The position numbers and the translations under genes are program-made. Positions 1-7,356 of a stretch of DNA of 64,000 bases are shown here, piece by piece. Location of the stretch: NCBI GenBank assembly GCA_021800795.1, contig JAJYYO010000012.1, positions 1 through 64,000 of the forward strand. Direction: 5' to 3'. The stretch is from Pseudomonadota bacterium. Lineage in GTDB: Bacteria > Pseudomonadota > Gammaproteobacteria > Burkholderiales > Gallionellaceae. How positions within the stretch are numbered: the first letter of the stretch is position 1; each line of letters opens with the position of its first letter. The notes beneath the pieces were generated by a model. It was not told the DNA's origin. It did no database searches and was given only the letters and a program-made list of their open reading frames with translations.

Positions 1-120
1 CCAGTGGCGGAAAAAATGCTTTTTCCCGCTATGAACGAGGACAAACTAAACCCGTTGCCGCAGTGCTGGTTCCGCCTGCTGGATAAGCATCCTGATTTGA
101 TCAAGGAATTGGTGGTTTGA
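1..120 (+). CDS. C-terminal end of an unidentified protein (partial)
   Basis: An open frame runs from the first base of the window to a TGA at 118-120, giving 39 residues that end in LLDKHPDLIKELVV. Only the tail is present, so no domain can be assigned. Its position upstream of tmk-holB is where other betaproteobacteria often carry a cell-wall or folate gene, but nothing in this tail confirms that. Confidence 0.5.
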   Translation, partial: PVAEKMLFPAMNEDKLNPLPQCWFRLLDKHPDLIKELVV

Positions 121-136
121 ATGATGGCTGATAGTG

Positions 137-214
137 GTGAGTAGTAAGTAGTAAGTAGTAAGTAGTAAGTAGTGAGTAGTGAGTAGTGAGTAGTGAGTAG
201 TGAGTAGTGAGTGA
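137..214. repeat. Heptanucleotide tandem repeat (GTAGTAA/GTAGTGA)
   Basis: Ten uninterrupted 7-base units occupy 141-210: four GTAGTAA followed by six GTAGTGA, with a GTGA half-unit on each side. Because the unit is 7 bases and contains TAG with TAA or TGA, the array puts stop codons in every forward frame just after the preceding gene. It resembles slippage-prone heptamer arrays. No function is visible. Confidence 0.85.
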
Positions 215-249
215 CTGGTGTGCCATACTTCAAGGTAAGGAAAGGGTAG

Positions 250-444
250 CGGCCCCTTTTAACCGAGCTATATCGCGAAACCGACCAGCTTCCGGCCGAT
301 ACGAGCAGCACGGGGTTCAGGTAGGGGGGCGTTTATAACCTGGATCAGCATGATCGCTTGCTCCTGTCTGTCGGGCGCGGTTCTTCGGGAAACGGCGCGC
401 AGAATACATTGACTAATTACATCGGCTACGGATTGACCTGGTAG
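250..444 (+). pseudogene. Remnant of an outer-membrane beta-barrel protein C-terminus
   Basis: Reading frame 1 from 250 gives about 64 residues that look like the last strands of an outer-membrane barrel: STGF, then an in-frame TAG at 322-324, then GGVYNLDQHDRLLLSVGRG, and a terminal stretch ending IGYGLTW before TAG at 442-444. The alternating polar/hydrophobic pattern, the VYNL..H..LLLS.GRG motif and the terminal aromatic residue fit the family of transporter-like barrels related to phenol-degradation MetA proteins. No start codon or upstream portion remains and the frame contains a nonsense codon, so this is a dead fragment. The family assignment rests on recalled motif resemblance only. 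Confidence 0.5.
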
Positions 445-551
445 TGTGCAGGGTGTGCTGACGCAGGAAGCGCATCATTTGTTAAATAAACTGCGCAAGC
501 GATGCGGTTCGTACCTTACCGCATCCTACGCGACTAACGACTGTTTTTTCA

Positions 552-1148
552 ATGACCAAATTTATTACTTTTGAAGGCGTGGACGGGGCGGGCAAGAGCA
601 CGCATCTGGCGTGGTTTGCCGATGCCTTGCGTTGCCGCGGTATGGATGTGATCGTCACGCGCGAACCGGGCGGCACGAAGCTTGGCGAGCAGCTGCGCGA
701 GATGGTGCTGAACCAATCCATGAGCATAGGCGCGGAAGCGATGCTGATGTTCGCGGCGCGTCTCGAACATGTCGAGCAGGTCATTCAACCCGCCTTGCAG
801 TCCGGCAAATGGGTGATTTCGGATCGTTTTTCAGATGCGAGTTTCGCCTATCAGGGCAGCGGTCGCGGCATGGACTGGGAAAAACTTAAACAGCTGGAAC
901 AGTGGGTCGAGCTTCAGCCTGACCTGACGCTGTTTTTTGATGTGCCGGTAGAAGTCGCAAGACAACGCCTGTCGAACAACGTGTCGCTCGACCGTTTCGA
1001 GCAGGAGCAGGGCGAGTTTTTCGAGCGTGTGCGCGCCGGATATCACCGTCGCGTGGCGGAAAATCCGCAGCGTTTTGTTGTGATCGATGCGGCGCAGACG
1101 CTTGATGCTGTAAAGCTTCAGCTGGCCGCCATCATCGAGGCGATATGA
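552..1148 (+). CDS. tmk: Thymidylate kinase
   Basis: Phosphorylates dTMP to dTDP with ATP in dTTP synthesis; cytosolic. The 198-residue protein starts MTKFITFEG and has the P-loop GVDGAGKST at residues 9-17, the DRF segment ([13 protein letters not shown]) of the dTMP site and a GRGMD lid region, all typical of bacterial Tmk. It is slightly short of the usual 205-215 residues. Its TGA overlaps the holB ATG in an ATGA, so the two are translationally coupled, as is common in proteobacteria. Confidence 0.97.
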   Translation: MTKFITFEGVDGAGKSTHLAWFADALRCRGMDVIVTREPGGTKLGEQLREMVLNQSMSIGAEAMLMFAARLEHVEQVIQPALQSGKWVISDRFSDASFAYQGSGRGMDWEKLKQLEQWVELQPDLTLFFDVPVEVARQRLSNNVSLDRFEQEQGEFFERVRAGYHRRVAENPQRFVVIDAAQTLDAVKLQLAAIIEAI

Positions 1149-2149
1149 GCGAACTGTATCCATGGCAGTTGGAGGACTGGGCGCGCCTGCAGGCGTTGCG
1201 TTCCCGCGCCTCGCAAGGCTTGCTGTTTCAGGGACAAAAAGGCATCGGCAAGCTGGAACTTGCGATCAATTATGCGCGCGCCCTGCTGTGCGAACATCCG
1301 CTGGGCGACGGTTCTTCTTGCGGGCAATGCCCGTCCTGCCACTGGTTCCTTCAGGGCTCGCACCCCGATTTCCGCTTTCTGCAACCCGAATCCGAAAACG
1401 AGGAAGTGGAGGCGGCGGCGGGCAAGAAACCCAGCCGCCAGATCTCCGTAGATCAGATACGCTCTCTGGCTGATTTCATGGGCATGACCGCGCATCAGGG
1501 CGGCAGGCGGGTGGTGATCATTCATCCGGCCGAGGCGATGAATGCCAACGCGGCGAACGCCCTGCTGAAAAATCTCGAAGAGCCGCCTGCGGGGCTGCTG
1601 TTCATCCTGGTGACGCACAAGCCGCAAGCCTTGCTGCCGACGATCCATAGCCGCTGCCTGTCTTTTGCGCTGGCAACACCCGATGTGGCGAGTGCGACAC
1701 GCTATCTGACCGCACAAGGCGTGAAAAATCCGGCCGACGCCCTGGCAGCCGCTGGATTTTCGCCTTTGCAGGCATTGCAAGCTGCGGATGAGGGCGGTAC
1801 AGATGCGCGCGAGAAGCTGTTGCGCGCGGTGCGGGAGCCTCTGACGCTGGATGTGTTCGGATTGACGGAGGTATTGCTGAAAACCGGGCAGGTACAGGTT
1901 GTCCAGTGGTTGCAGCAGTGGTCCCACGACCTGATGTTGCAGAAAATGACGGGGAGACTGCGTTATCATACCGGCAGTGAAGAGGTTATACGTGAACTGG
2001 TTGCGCAGCTTGACCCGCTGAATCTGGCGCGTCTGCAAAAAGTATTGCAGACCGCGAAGCGCGAAGCGCAGCATACGCTCAACCCCAGGCTTTTTCTTGA
2101 ATCACTGTTGTTTACCTATTGCCATCTCACAAAACCATGTCATTCATAG
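1145..2149 (+). CDS. holB: DNA polymerase III delta-prime subunit
   Basis: Clamp-loader subunit of the replicative polymerase. The 334-residue protein has an N-terminal AAA+ fold with GQKGIGK at residues 30-36, a zinc-binding set Cys49, Cys59, Cys62 and Cys65, a [11 protein letters not shown] segment and an SRC sensor motif. The region around residues 80-105 is acidic then basic and looks like a surface insertion. The start overlaps the tmk stop by four bases. The 3' end overlaps the tatD start; the pilZ gene often found between holB and tatD is absent here. Confidence 0.95.
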   Translation: MSELYPWQLEDWARLQALRSRASQGLLFQGQKGIGKLELAINYARALLCEHPLGDGSSCGQCPSCHWFLQGSHPDFRFLQPESENEEVEAAAGKKPSRQISVDQIRSLADFMGMTAHQGGRRVVIIHPAEAMNANAANALLKNLEEPPAGLLFILVTHKPQALLPTIHSRCLSFALATPDVASATRYLTAQGVKNPADALAAAGFSPLQALQAADEGGTDAREKLLRAVREPLTLDVFGLTEVLLKTGQVQVVQWLQQWSHDLMLQKMTGRLRYHTGSEEVIRELVAQLDPLNLARLQKVLQTAKREAQHTLNPRLFLESLLFTYCHLTKPCHS

Positions 2150-2901
2150 ATTCCCATTGTCACATCAACTTTCACGAACTGGCGGAAAACATCACCGATG
2201 TGCTGGCCAAAATGCAGCAAAACGAGGTGACAGCCGCACTTTGCGTATCGGTCAATCTGGCTGATTTTCCGCAGGTATTGGCGCTGGCGGAACAGCACCC
2301 GAACATCTATGCCTCGGTCGGTGTGCACCCGGATTACGAGTCGGTAGAAGAACCCACGGTTGAACGCCTGGTCGAGCTGGCGCAACATCCGCGTATCATC
2401 GCGATCGGCGAAACGGGACTGGATTATTATCGTCTGACCGGCGATCTGGAATGGCAGAGGGAGCGCTTTCGCACCCACATCTGTGCTGCGAAGCTGTGCG
2501 GCAAGCCGCTGATCATCCATACCCGAAGCGCAAGTGATGATACGCTGCGCATCATGGCGGAAGAGAATGCTGCGGAGATCGGCGGGGTGATGCACTGCTT
2601 CACCGAGAACTGGGGGGTGGCGCAAGGGGCGCTGGAGATGGGTTTTTATATCTCGTTCTCAGGTATCGTCACGTTCAAGAATGCCCTGCAGATCAAGGAA
2701 GTCGCGCAGCGTGTGCCGATGGACCGCATGCTGATCGAAACCGACTCTCCCTATCTTGCACCGGTGCCATTTCGCGGCAAGCTCAACCAGCCGGCCTATG
2801 TGAAGCACGTTGCCGAAGAAATCGCATTGTTGCGCGGGGTCGCTGTGGCTGAAGTGGGGCGAGAAACCAGTGCAAATTTTGCGCGGCTATTCAAGTTGTA
2901 A
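2137..2901 (+). CDS. TatD family metal-dependent hydrolase (YcfH-like DNase)
   Basis: A 254-residue TIM-barrel amidohydrolase of the TatD family, which are metal-dependent 3'-5' exonucleases or DNases. Visible metal-site motifs are SHCH near the N-terminus, GETGLDYY, PLIIHTR, MHCF and ETDSPYL. The ATG at 2137 gives MSFIDSHCH, the normal family start; a TTG at 2119 would add six unlikely residues. The gene overlaps the holB 3' end by 13 bases, completing a tmk-holB-tatD operon. It resembles E. coli YcfH, which also lies beside holB. Confidence 0.93.
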   Translation: MSFIDSHCHINFHELAENITDVLAKMQQNEVTAALCVSVNLADFPQVLALAEQHPNIYASVGVHPDYESVEEPTVERLVELAQHPRIIAIGETGLDYYRLTGDLEWQRERFRTHICAAKLCGKPLIIHTRSASDDTLRIMAEENAAEIGGVMHCFTENWGVAQGALEMGFYISFSGIVTFKNALQIKEVAQRVPMDRMLIETDSPYLAPVPFRGKLNQPAYVKHVAEEIALLRGVAVAEVGRETSANFARLFKL

Positions 2902-2919
2902 CATTACATGCGAAAAAAG

Positions 2920-2947
2920 TTGACAGAAATTTTGAAGTCTCTATAAT
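2920..2947 (+). promoter_or_regulatory. Sigma-70 promoter of the tRNA cluster
   Basis: TTGACA at 2920-2925 and TATAAT at 2942-2947, both exact consensus, are separated by 16 bases. The first tRNA starts 15 bases after the -10 box. This is the best-matching promoter noticed in the window, as expected for stable RNA. Confidence 0.85.
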
Positions 2948-2961
2948 TCGCGCCTCTCAAA

Positions 2962-3037
2962 GCGGGAATAGCTCAGCTGGTAGAGCGATACCTTGCCAAG
3001 GTATAGGTCGAGAGTTCGAACCTCTTTTCCCGCTCCA
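2962..3037 (+). tRNA. tRNA-Gly (GCC), copy 1
   Basis: 76 bases including an encoded CCA. The acceptor stem GCGGGAA pairs with TTCCCGC, the D arm reads AGCTCAGCTGGTAGAG, and the anticodon loop TTGCCAA carries GCC. First gene of a four-tRNA cluster. Confidence 0.97.
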
Positions 3038-3080
3038 GATTTGGCGTAGTGGTTTTATCATTGGTTTTTATGCAGTACAT

Positions 3081-3156
3081 GCGGGAATAGCTCAGCTGGT
3101 AGAGCGATACCTTGCCAAGGTATAGGTCGAGAGTTCGAACCTCTTTTCCCGCTCCA
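3081..3156 (+). tRNA. tRNA-Gly (GCC), copy 2
   Basis: Identical in all 76 bases to the upstream copy at 2962-3037, with a 43-base spacer of unrelated sequence. Anticodon GCC and CCA encoded. Tandem identical copies suggest dosage need or recent duplication. Confidence 0.97.
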
Positions 3157-3203
3157 CATTCGAGGGAAAGCTTCATGCTTTCCCTTTTGCTCTTCAGCAA
3201 CAT

Positions 3204-3277
3204 GGTGCGTTAGCAAATCGGTTATGCCCCGGATTGCAAATCCGGTTAGCCCAGTTCGACTCTGGGACGCACCTCCA
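3204..3277 (+). tRNA. tRNA-Cys (GCA)
   Basis: 74 bases with encoded CCA. The acceptor stem GGTGCGT pairs with ACGCACC, the anticodon stem GGATT/AATCC encloses GCA, and the T arm contains GTTCGAC. Same orientation as its neighbours. Confidence 0.95.
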
Positions 3278-3284
3278 TACATCC

Positions 3285-3374
3285 GCCCGGGTGGTGAAAT
3301 TGGTAGACACAACGGACTTAAAATCCGTCGGGACTAAACATCCCATACCGGTTCGATTCCGGTTCCGGGCACCA
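3285..3374 (+). tRNA. tRNA-Leu (TAA)
   Basis: 90 bases with a long class II variable arm (TCGGGACTAAACATCCC region) and encoded CCA. The acceptor stem GCCCGGG pairs with TCCGGGC apart from an end wobble. The anticodon loop CTTAAAA gives TAA. Eight bases after tRNA-Cys. Confidence 0.96.
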
Positions 3375-3411
3375 AATCCTAGTATAAAGATGACCGTTCA
3401 AATATTACGCT

Positions 3412-4464
3412 TCACAGTGTGAGCGCGATTTCCTTCAGTGCCTCGGGTGACAGGCAGGTCGCCCGGATATGCTTTGCCGCGGGAAGTTTTACATAGTGTT
3501 TCAATGTGGCGCGCAGATAGCTGGGATCGTAGTGCAGGGTGAGCAATTCGCCCACCATGGTCGCAAAATCGTCCGCGCGGATCAAGGTCGTCCAGCGCGC
3601 CAACTGCTTTTCACCGTGAAAACGGTGCAAGGCCTGCAAGTGGGCGATGAGCAGTTCCGGGTTGGCTATGTAATATTGGTAGTCCTCCAGCAGCCCGGCT
3701 ACGCGGGTAGCCATCGGCGTCTCCATGATCAGGCAGTCGCTCATATGCATCGCAACAATCAGCGCAGGGGGCAGTGTGATCAGACCGATCTTGTTGCTTT
3801 CGGCTTCCACATAGACGGGCCTCGCCGGATCGAGCTGCTGCAAGGCGCTGAGCAATGCGCTGTCGAACCCTTTCTGCGAGGGTTGCGGCAGCTCGGGCAG
3901 TCTGCCCAGTACCGAGCCGCGATGCTGCGCCAGAAGCTCAAGGTCGAGCACCTGTCTGCCCTGTTCGGCAAGGACTGACAGCAAGCGGCTCTTGCCTGAA
4001 CCTGTCGGGCCGCAGATCACCTGCCAGGTATACTTTTGCGGCAGTGCCTCCAGTTGATCCAGCACATAGCGTCTGTAGGTTTTGTAGCCGCCATCCAGTT
4101 TGTGCGCCGCCCAGCCGACCTGCGCCAGTATGATGCTCATCGCGCCGCTGCGTTGCCCGCCTCGCCAGCAATAGATCAGCGGCCGCCAAGACTTGGGATG
4201 ACCTGAAAAGCGGGTTTCCAGATGGTGGGCTATGTTTTTCGCGACCATCGCCGCGCCCACTTTGCGCGCCTCGAAGGGTGATTTTTGTTTGTACAAGGTA
4301 CCGACGATGACGCGCTCTTCATCGGAGAATACCGGGCAGTTGATCGCACCGGGAATGTGATCTTCTGCATACTCACTCGGGGTGCGTACGTCGATAATTT
4401 CGTCAAACTGGTCAAGCTGTGATAGGTTTGCGGTTCTGAACAGCATATCTAATGAGGAACCCAT
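3412..4464 (-). CDS. mnmH: tRNA 2-selenouridine synthase
   Basis: Converts 2-thiouridine at the wobble position of Lys, Glu and Gln tRNAs to 2-selenouridine via a geranylated intermediate, using selenophosphate. The N-terminal rhodanese domain (residues about 20-140) carries the catalytic Cys99 in YCWRGGQRS; the C-terminal P-loop domain has GPTGSGKS at residues 152-159 and LAQHRGSVLG. The start at 4464 shares a CATG with the selD start on the other strand; an internal ATG at 4446 (MLFRTANLSQ) is an equally plausible or better start. Pairing with the selenophosphate synthetase supports the assignment. Also called selU or ybbB. Confidence 0.94.
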   Translation of the reverse strand: MGSSLDMLFRTANLSQLDQFDEIIDVRTPSEYAEDHIPGAINCPVFSDEERVIVGTLYKQKSPFEARKVGAAMVAKNIAHHLETRFSGHPKSWRPLIYCWRGGQRSGAMSIILAQVGWAAHKLDGGYKTYRRYVLDQLEALPQKYTWQVICGPTGSGKSRLLSVLAEQGRQVLDLELLAQHRGSVLGRLPELPQPSQKGFDSALLSALQQLDPARPVYVEAESNKIGLITLPPALIVAMHMSDCLIMETPMATRVAGLLEDYQYYIANPELLIAHLQALHRFHGEKQLARWTTLIRADDFATMVGELLTLHYDPSYLRATLKHYVKLPAAKHIRATCLSPEALKEIALTL

Positions 4465-5509
4465 GTCGGAAATAGTAATAAAGCTGACCCAATTGTCTCA
4501 CGGCGGCGGCTGCGGTTGCAAAATAGCGCCCGCGTTGTTGCAACAAATTTTAGGCGACGTTAAACATAAGCTGCCTTATCCCGATCTTCTGGTCGGCACG
4601 GAAACCAGCGATGATGCGGCGGTATACCGTCTGAACGACAGTCAGGCCATCATCGCGACCACCGATTTCTTCATGCCCATTGTCGATGATCCTTTCGATT
4701 TCGGCCGTATCGCTGCCACCAATGCCTTGTCCGATGTGTACGCGATGGGCGGCACGCCCATCATGGCGCTGGCGATAGTCGGCATGCCGATCAACAAGTT
4801 GCCCGTAGCGGCGATTCGTGCCATCCTGGACGGAGGCGAGTCGGTCTGCCGTGCGGCAAACATTCCGTTGGCGGGCGGGCATTCAATCGACGCGCCGGAG
4901 CCGATCTACGGCCTGGTGGCCTTGGGCATCGTGCATCCTGACCGGCTCAAGAAAAACAGCAATGCCAAAAATGGCGATGTGCTGATACTCGGCAAGGGAC
5001 TCGGGGTGGGTATCATGGCGGCGGCCTTGAAGAAGGGCGCACTGTCGGATGTAGGGTACGCGCAGCTGATAGAGAACACCACCAGGCTCAATACCGTAGG
5101 TATGGCGCTGTCCGGCATGGCTTCAGTGCATGCGATGACCGATGTGACCGGATTCGGTCTGTTGGGACACTTGCTGGAAATGTGTCGCGGGTCGGAGCTG
5201 ACTGGCGAAGTTGAATTTAATCGCGTGCCGATTTTGTCCGCTGCGCTGCCGTTGGCCCAGGCAGGTTACGGCCCCGGTGCGATTGAACGCAATATGGAAA
5301 GCTACGGTCGCGAGGTGCACTTTGCCGATGGCATGGCGCTCTGGCAGCAGCGCCTGCTGGCCGATGCGCAAACCAGCGGCGGCTTGCTGGTGTCTGTCGC
5401 GCCTGAGGCAGTCGATGAAGTGCTGGCCTGTTTTCGACAGGCCGGATTCAGTCGGGCATCTGCGATCGGCACGATGAAAAGCGGTGTGGCCGGTGTGGTG
5501 GTGAACTAG
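4463..5509 (+). CDS. selD: Selenophosphate synthetase
   Basis: Makes selenophosphate from selenide and ATP, the selenium donor for MnmH. Starting at the ATG at 4463 the protein is 348 residues. Cys17 and Lys20 lie in HGGGCGCKI exactly where E. coli SelD has its catalytic pair, followed by TSDDAAVY and a TTDFFMPIVDDPFDFG segment that bind ATP and metal. The enzyme is the cysteine, not selenocysteine, form. Longer upstream frames overlap mnmH and lack family sequence. No selA, selB or selC is visible nearby, so the local role is tRNA selenation. Confidence 0.96.
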   Translation: MSEIVIKLTQLSHGGGCGCKIAPALLQQILGDVKHKLPYPDLLVGTETSDDAAVYRLNDSQAIIATTDFFMPIVDDPFDFGRIAATNALSDVYAMGGTPIMALAIVGMPINKLPVAAIRAILDGGESVCRAANIPLAGGHSIDAPEPIYGLVALGIVHPDRLKKNSNAKNGDVLILGKGLGVGIMAAALKKGALSDVGYAQLIENTTRLNTVGMALSGMASVHAMTDVTGFGLLGHLLEMCRGSELTGEVEFNRVPILSAALPLAQAGYGPGAIERNMESYGREVHFADGMALWQQRLLADAQTSGGLLVSVAPEAVDEVLACFRQAGFSRASAIGTMKSGVAGVVVN

Positions 5510-5550
5510 GAGCCTGTCGCACTTGTGAAACAAGTGCGACAGGCTCCTAG
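5506..5550. repeat. Perfect 21-bp inverted repeat at the selD stop codon
   Basis: Arms 5506-5526 and 5530-5550 are exact reverse complements around a 3-base GAA loop. The left arm begins CTAGGAGCCTGTCGCACTTG and includes the selD TAG stop. No T-run follows, so it is not a standard intrinsic terminator, though it would block or protect the transcript end. It looks like a mobile palindromic unit. Confidence 0.85.
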
Positions 5551-5652
5551 CGGTTAATGGGGGTAAAGCGGCAGGATTTTTAAACATACAATTGATCTTT
5601 TGAACAGATTGAGAGTATGCTACCTGCCTTATTCGAGAAAGAGGAGGACACC

Positions 5653-5832
5653 ATGAATATCAATCCCAGTGCATCTTTGCTACCGAATGCCAGCGATGCA
5701 GTTGGCATGACGATGCTTAAAAAATCCATCGATATTAAAGCGCAAAGTGTGGCGGCATTGGTCAACTCGATTCCGCAACCTGCCGCAAAACTGCCGGCTA
5801 ATCTGGGCCAGAATATCAATACAACGGCTTGA
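5653..5832 (+). CDS. YjfB-like putative motility protein
   Basis: A 59-residue protein starting MNINPSASLLPNASDA, preceded by a strong ribosome-binding site GAGGAGGA at 5641-5648. The MTMLKKSIDIKAQSVAALVNSIPQ-type core and the ending LPANLGQNINTTA match the small YjfB family (helical segment, then P..LGQNID near the C-terminus) linked to motility in other bacteria. An upstream ATG at 5617 gives a longer form but lacks a comparable ribosome site. Function is unproven; the chemoreceptor gene 1.5 kb away is at least consistent. Confidence 0.7.
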   Translation: MNINPSASLLPNASDAVGMTMLKKSIDIKAQSVAALVNSIPQPAAKLPANLGQNINTTA

Positions 5833-5945
5833 TTCTTAAAATCGGTGTTTAAATCGATTCGTGGGCAATCGCGGTTTTCAGGCTGATTTGTTGTTTGGCC
5901 GGTAGACCGACTGGCTTTCATGGTAGTTGACTATAATGGAAGCGG

Positions 5946-6863
5946 ATGGATAAGTTTATGGAAGATCCGGCTATTGCGGCGCAGTTGCTGGAGGCGCATC
6001 CCGACTACCGGGTGATACGCAGAATTTTGCCCCGAGCTTCATTTTATGAAGGTGGGGGGCAAACTCTGTCCAGAGGCGTCGTCATCGATACGGAAACAAC
6101 CGGCATCAATCCGGACAAGGATGCGATCATCGAACTGGGTATGGTGCTGTTCGAGTACGATCATCAGACGGGCCGCGCATACCGGGTGCTGGAATCCTTC
6201 GATCAACTGGAAGACCCGGGTTTTCCCGTTCCACCTGAATCGACGGCTGTACACGGCATCACCGATGAGATGGTGGCCGGCCAGCGCATCGATGATGCGA
6301 GCGTTGCGGCATTTCTCGAAGGCGTCACCCTGGTTGTTGCGCATAACTCAAAATTCGACCGGGTATTTCTCGAAAAGCGCCTGCCGATCTTTGAATCGCT
6401 GCCCTGGGGGTGTTCGCTGGCTCAGGTGGACTGGAGCGGGGAAGGCATAGGGTCGGCCAAGCTTGATTATATCGCCTACAGGTATGGATTTTTCTATGAG
6501 GCGCATCGTGCAGAAGGCGATTGTTTCGCCTTGCTGGAAATATTGCAGCAGCCGCTGCCAAAATCGGGTGAGCTGGTGCTCAGCGCTATCCTGAGCAGTC
6601 TGGCTCTGAAGAGTTATCAGATTTATGCAACCGGCTCGCCTTTCGAGGCAAAAGATATTTTGAAGGCGCGTGGTTACCGATGGGATGGCGACAAAAAGTG
6701 CTGGCATCTTACTCTGACCGGTGACGACGCGATCAAGGCCGAGGTGGCATGGTTAAAGAGCAGCATCTACGGTGGCAGGAAAGCCAGAGTGGAAATTGAA
6801 GTGCACAACTGCATGACCCGTTTCTCAAACCGGGCAGGCAATCGGGCGATAAGAGAGATATAA
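5946..6863 (+). CDS. 3'-5' exonuclease, DnaQ-like (DEDDh)
   Basis: 305 residues with an N-terminal extension of about 43 residues, then a DnaQ-fold exonuclease: VVIDTETTG (Asp48, Glu50), a VAHNSKFDRVFLEKR segment with the second acidic residue, and AHRAEGDCFALLEIL supplying His and the last Asp of the DEDDh set. The C-terminal 85 residues after KSYQIYATG contain a GYRWDGDKKCWHLTL patch seen in stand-alone epsilon-like proteins. It is an accessory epsilon-type nuclease rather than the core polymerase proofreader, since no dnaE or rnhA is adjacent. The DNA substrate is inferred. Confidence 0.85.
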   Translation: MDKFMEDPAIAAQLLEAHPDYRVIRRILPRASFYEGGGQTLSRGVVIDTETTGINPDKDAIIELGMVLFEYDHQTGRAYRVLESFDQLEDPGFPVPPESTAVHGITDEMVAGQRIDDASVAAFLEGVTLVVAHNSKFDRVFLEKRLPIFESLPWGCSLAQVDWSGEGIGSAKLDYIAYRYGFFYEAHRAEGDCFALLEILQQPLPKSGELVLSAILSSLALKSYQIYATGSPFEAKDILKARGYRWDGDKKCWHLTLTGDDAIKAEVAWLKSSIYGGRKARVEIEVHNCMTRFSNRAGNRAIREI

Positions 6864-6931
6864 TCCCGCCGCTATTTTTTCGACCCAGCCGCTTACCGGC
6901 TTGCTTTCAAGCTATCTGAATAAGGTTAACC

Positions 6932-7294
6932 ATGAGTAATTATTCCTACAACGTCGAGGAAGACAGTTTCGACGAATTGGTGGTGGCGGCATCGCACAAG
7001 ATCCCCGTGCTGGTGGATATCAGTGCGGACTGGTGCGCGCCGTGCAAGGTGCTGGCGCCGTTGCTGCACAAGATGGTCAACGTATATGACGGCCGGTTTA
7101 TTCTGGGTATTGTGGATGCCGACGAGAATATGAAAATCGCCGGACGTCACAAGGTGCGCGGCTTTCCTACGGTCATCGCCTATAGCCACGGCGTGGAGGT
7201 GAGCCGTTTTCACAGTTCGCAGACGGAAGGTTTTCTGCGCGAGTTCATCGATCGTCTGATCGAGCAGCACACTTCAACACGAGCGACGGCGTAA
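6932..7294 (+). CDS. Thioredoxin-family protein
   Basis: 120 residues forming a single thioredoxin domain with the redox motif DWCAPCK (Cys35, Cys38), the buried Asp region VDIS, and the cis-proline segment GFPTVIAY. No signal peptide, so cytoplasmic. It resembles the N-terminal domain of the YbbN/CnoX co-chaperone but lacks the TPR tail, so a generic thiol-disulfide reductase is the safest reading. Preceded by an AAGGTTA-type ribosome site about 6 bases before the ATG. Confidence 0.9.
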   Translation: MSNYSYNVEEDSFDELVVAASHKIPVLVDISADWCAPCKVLAPLLHKMVNVYDGRFILGIVDADENMKIAGRHKVRGFPTVIAYSHGVEVSRFHSSQTEGFLREFIDRLIEQHTSTRATA

Positions 7295-7350
7295 CCGGCA
7301 AGGCGATCAGAGGCTTCATGTTGCACATGAATCTGTCTCATACGCCGTCG
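7284..7350. terminator. Nested inverted repeats between convergent genes
   Basis: CGACGGCGTA at 7284-7293 pairs with TACGCCGTCG at 7341-7350, and inside it TTCATGT (7315-7321) pairs with ACATGAA (7325-7331). The structure lies between the 3' ends of the thioredoxin and chemoreceptor genes, where a bidirectional terminator would sit. No T-run is present on the plus strand, so factor-independent termination is uncertain. Confidence 0.45.
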
Positions 7351-7356
7351 GGCAGC

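Noticed and set aside
137..214. Possible origin or DnaA-box cluster in the heptamer array
   Set aside because: The units do not resemble TTATNCACA and there is no dnaA or AT-rich unwinding element nearby.
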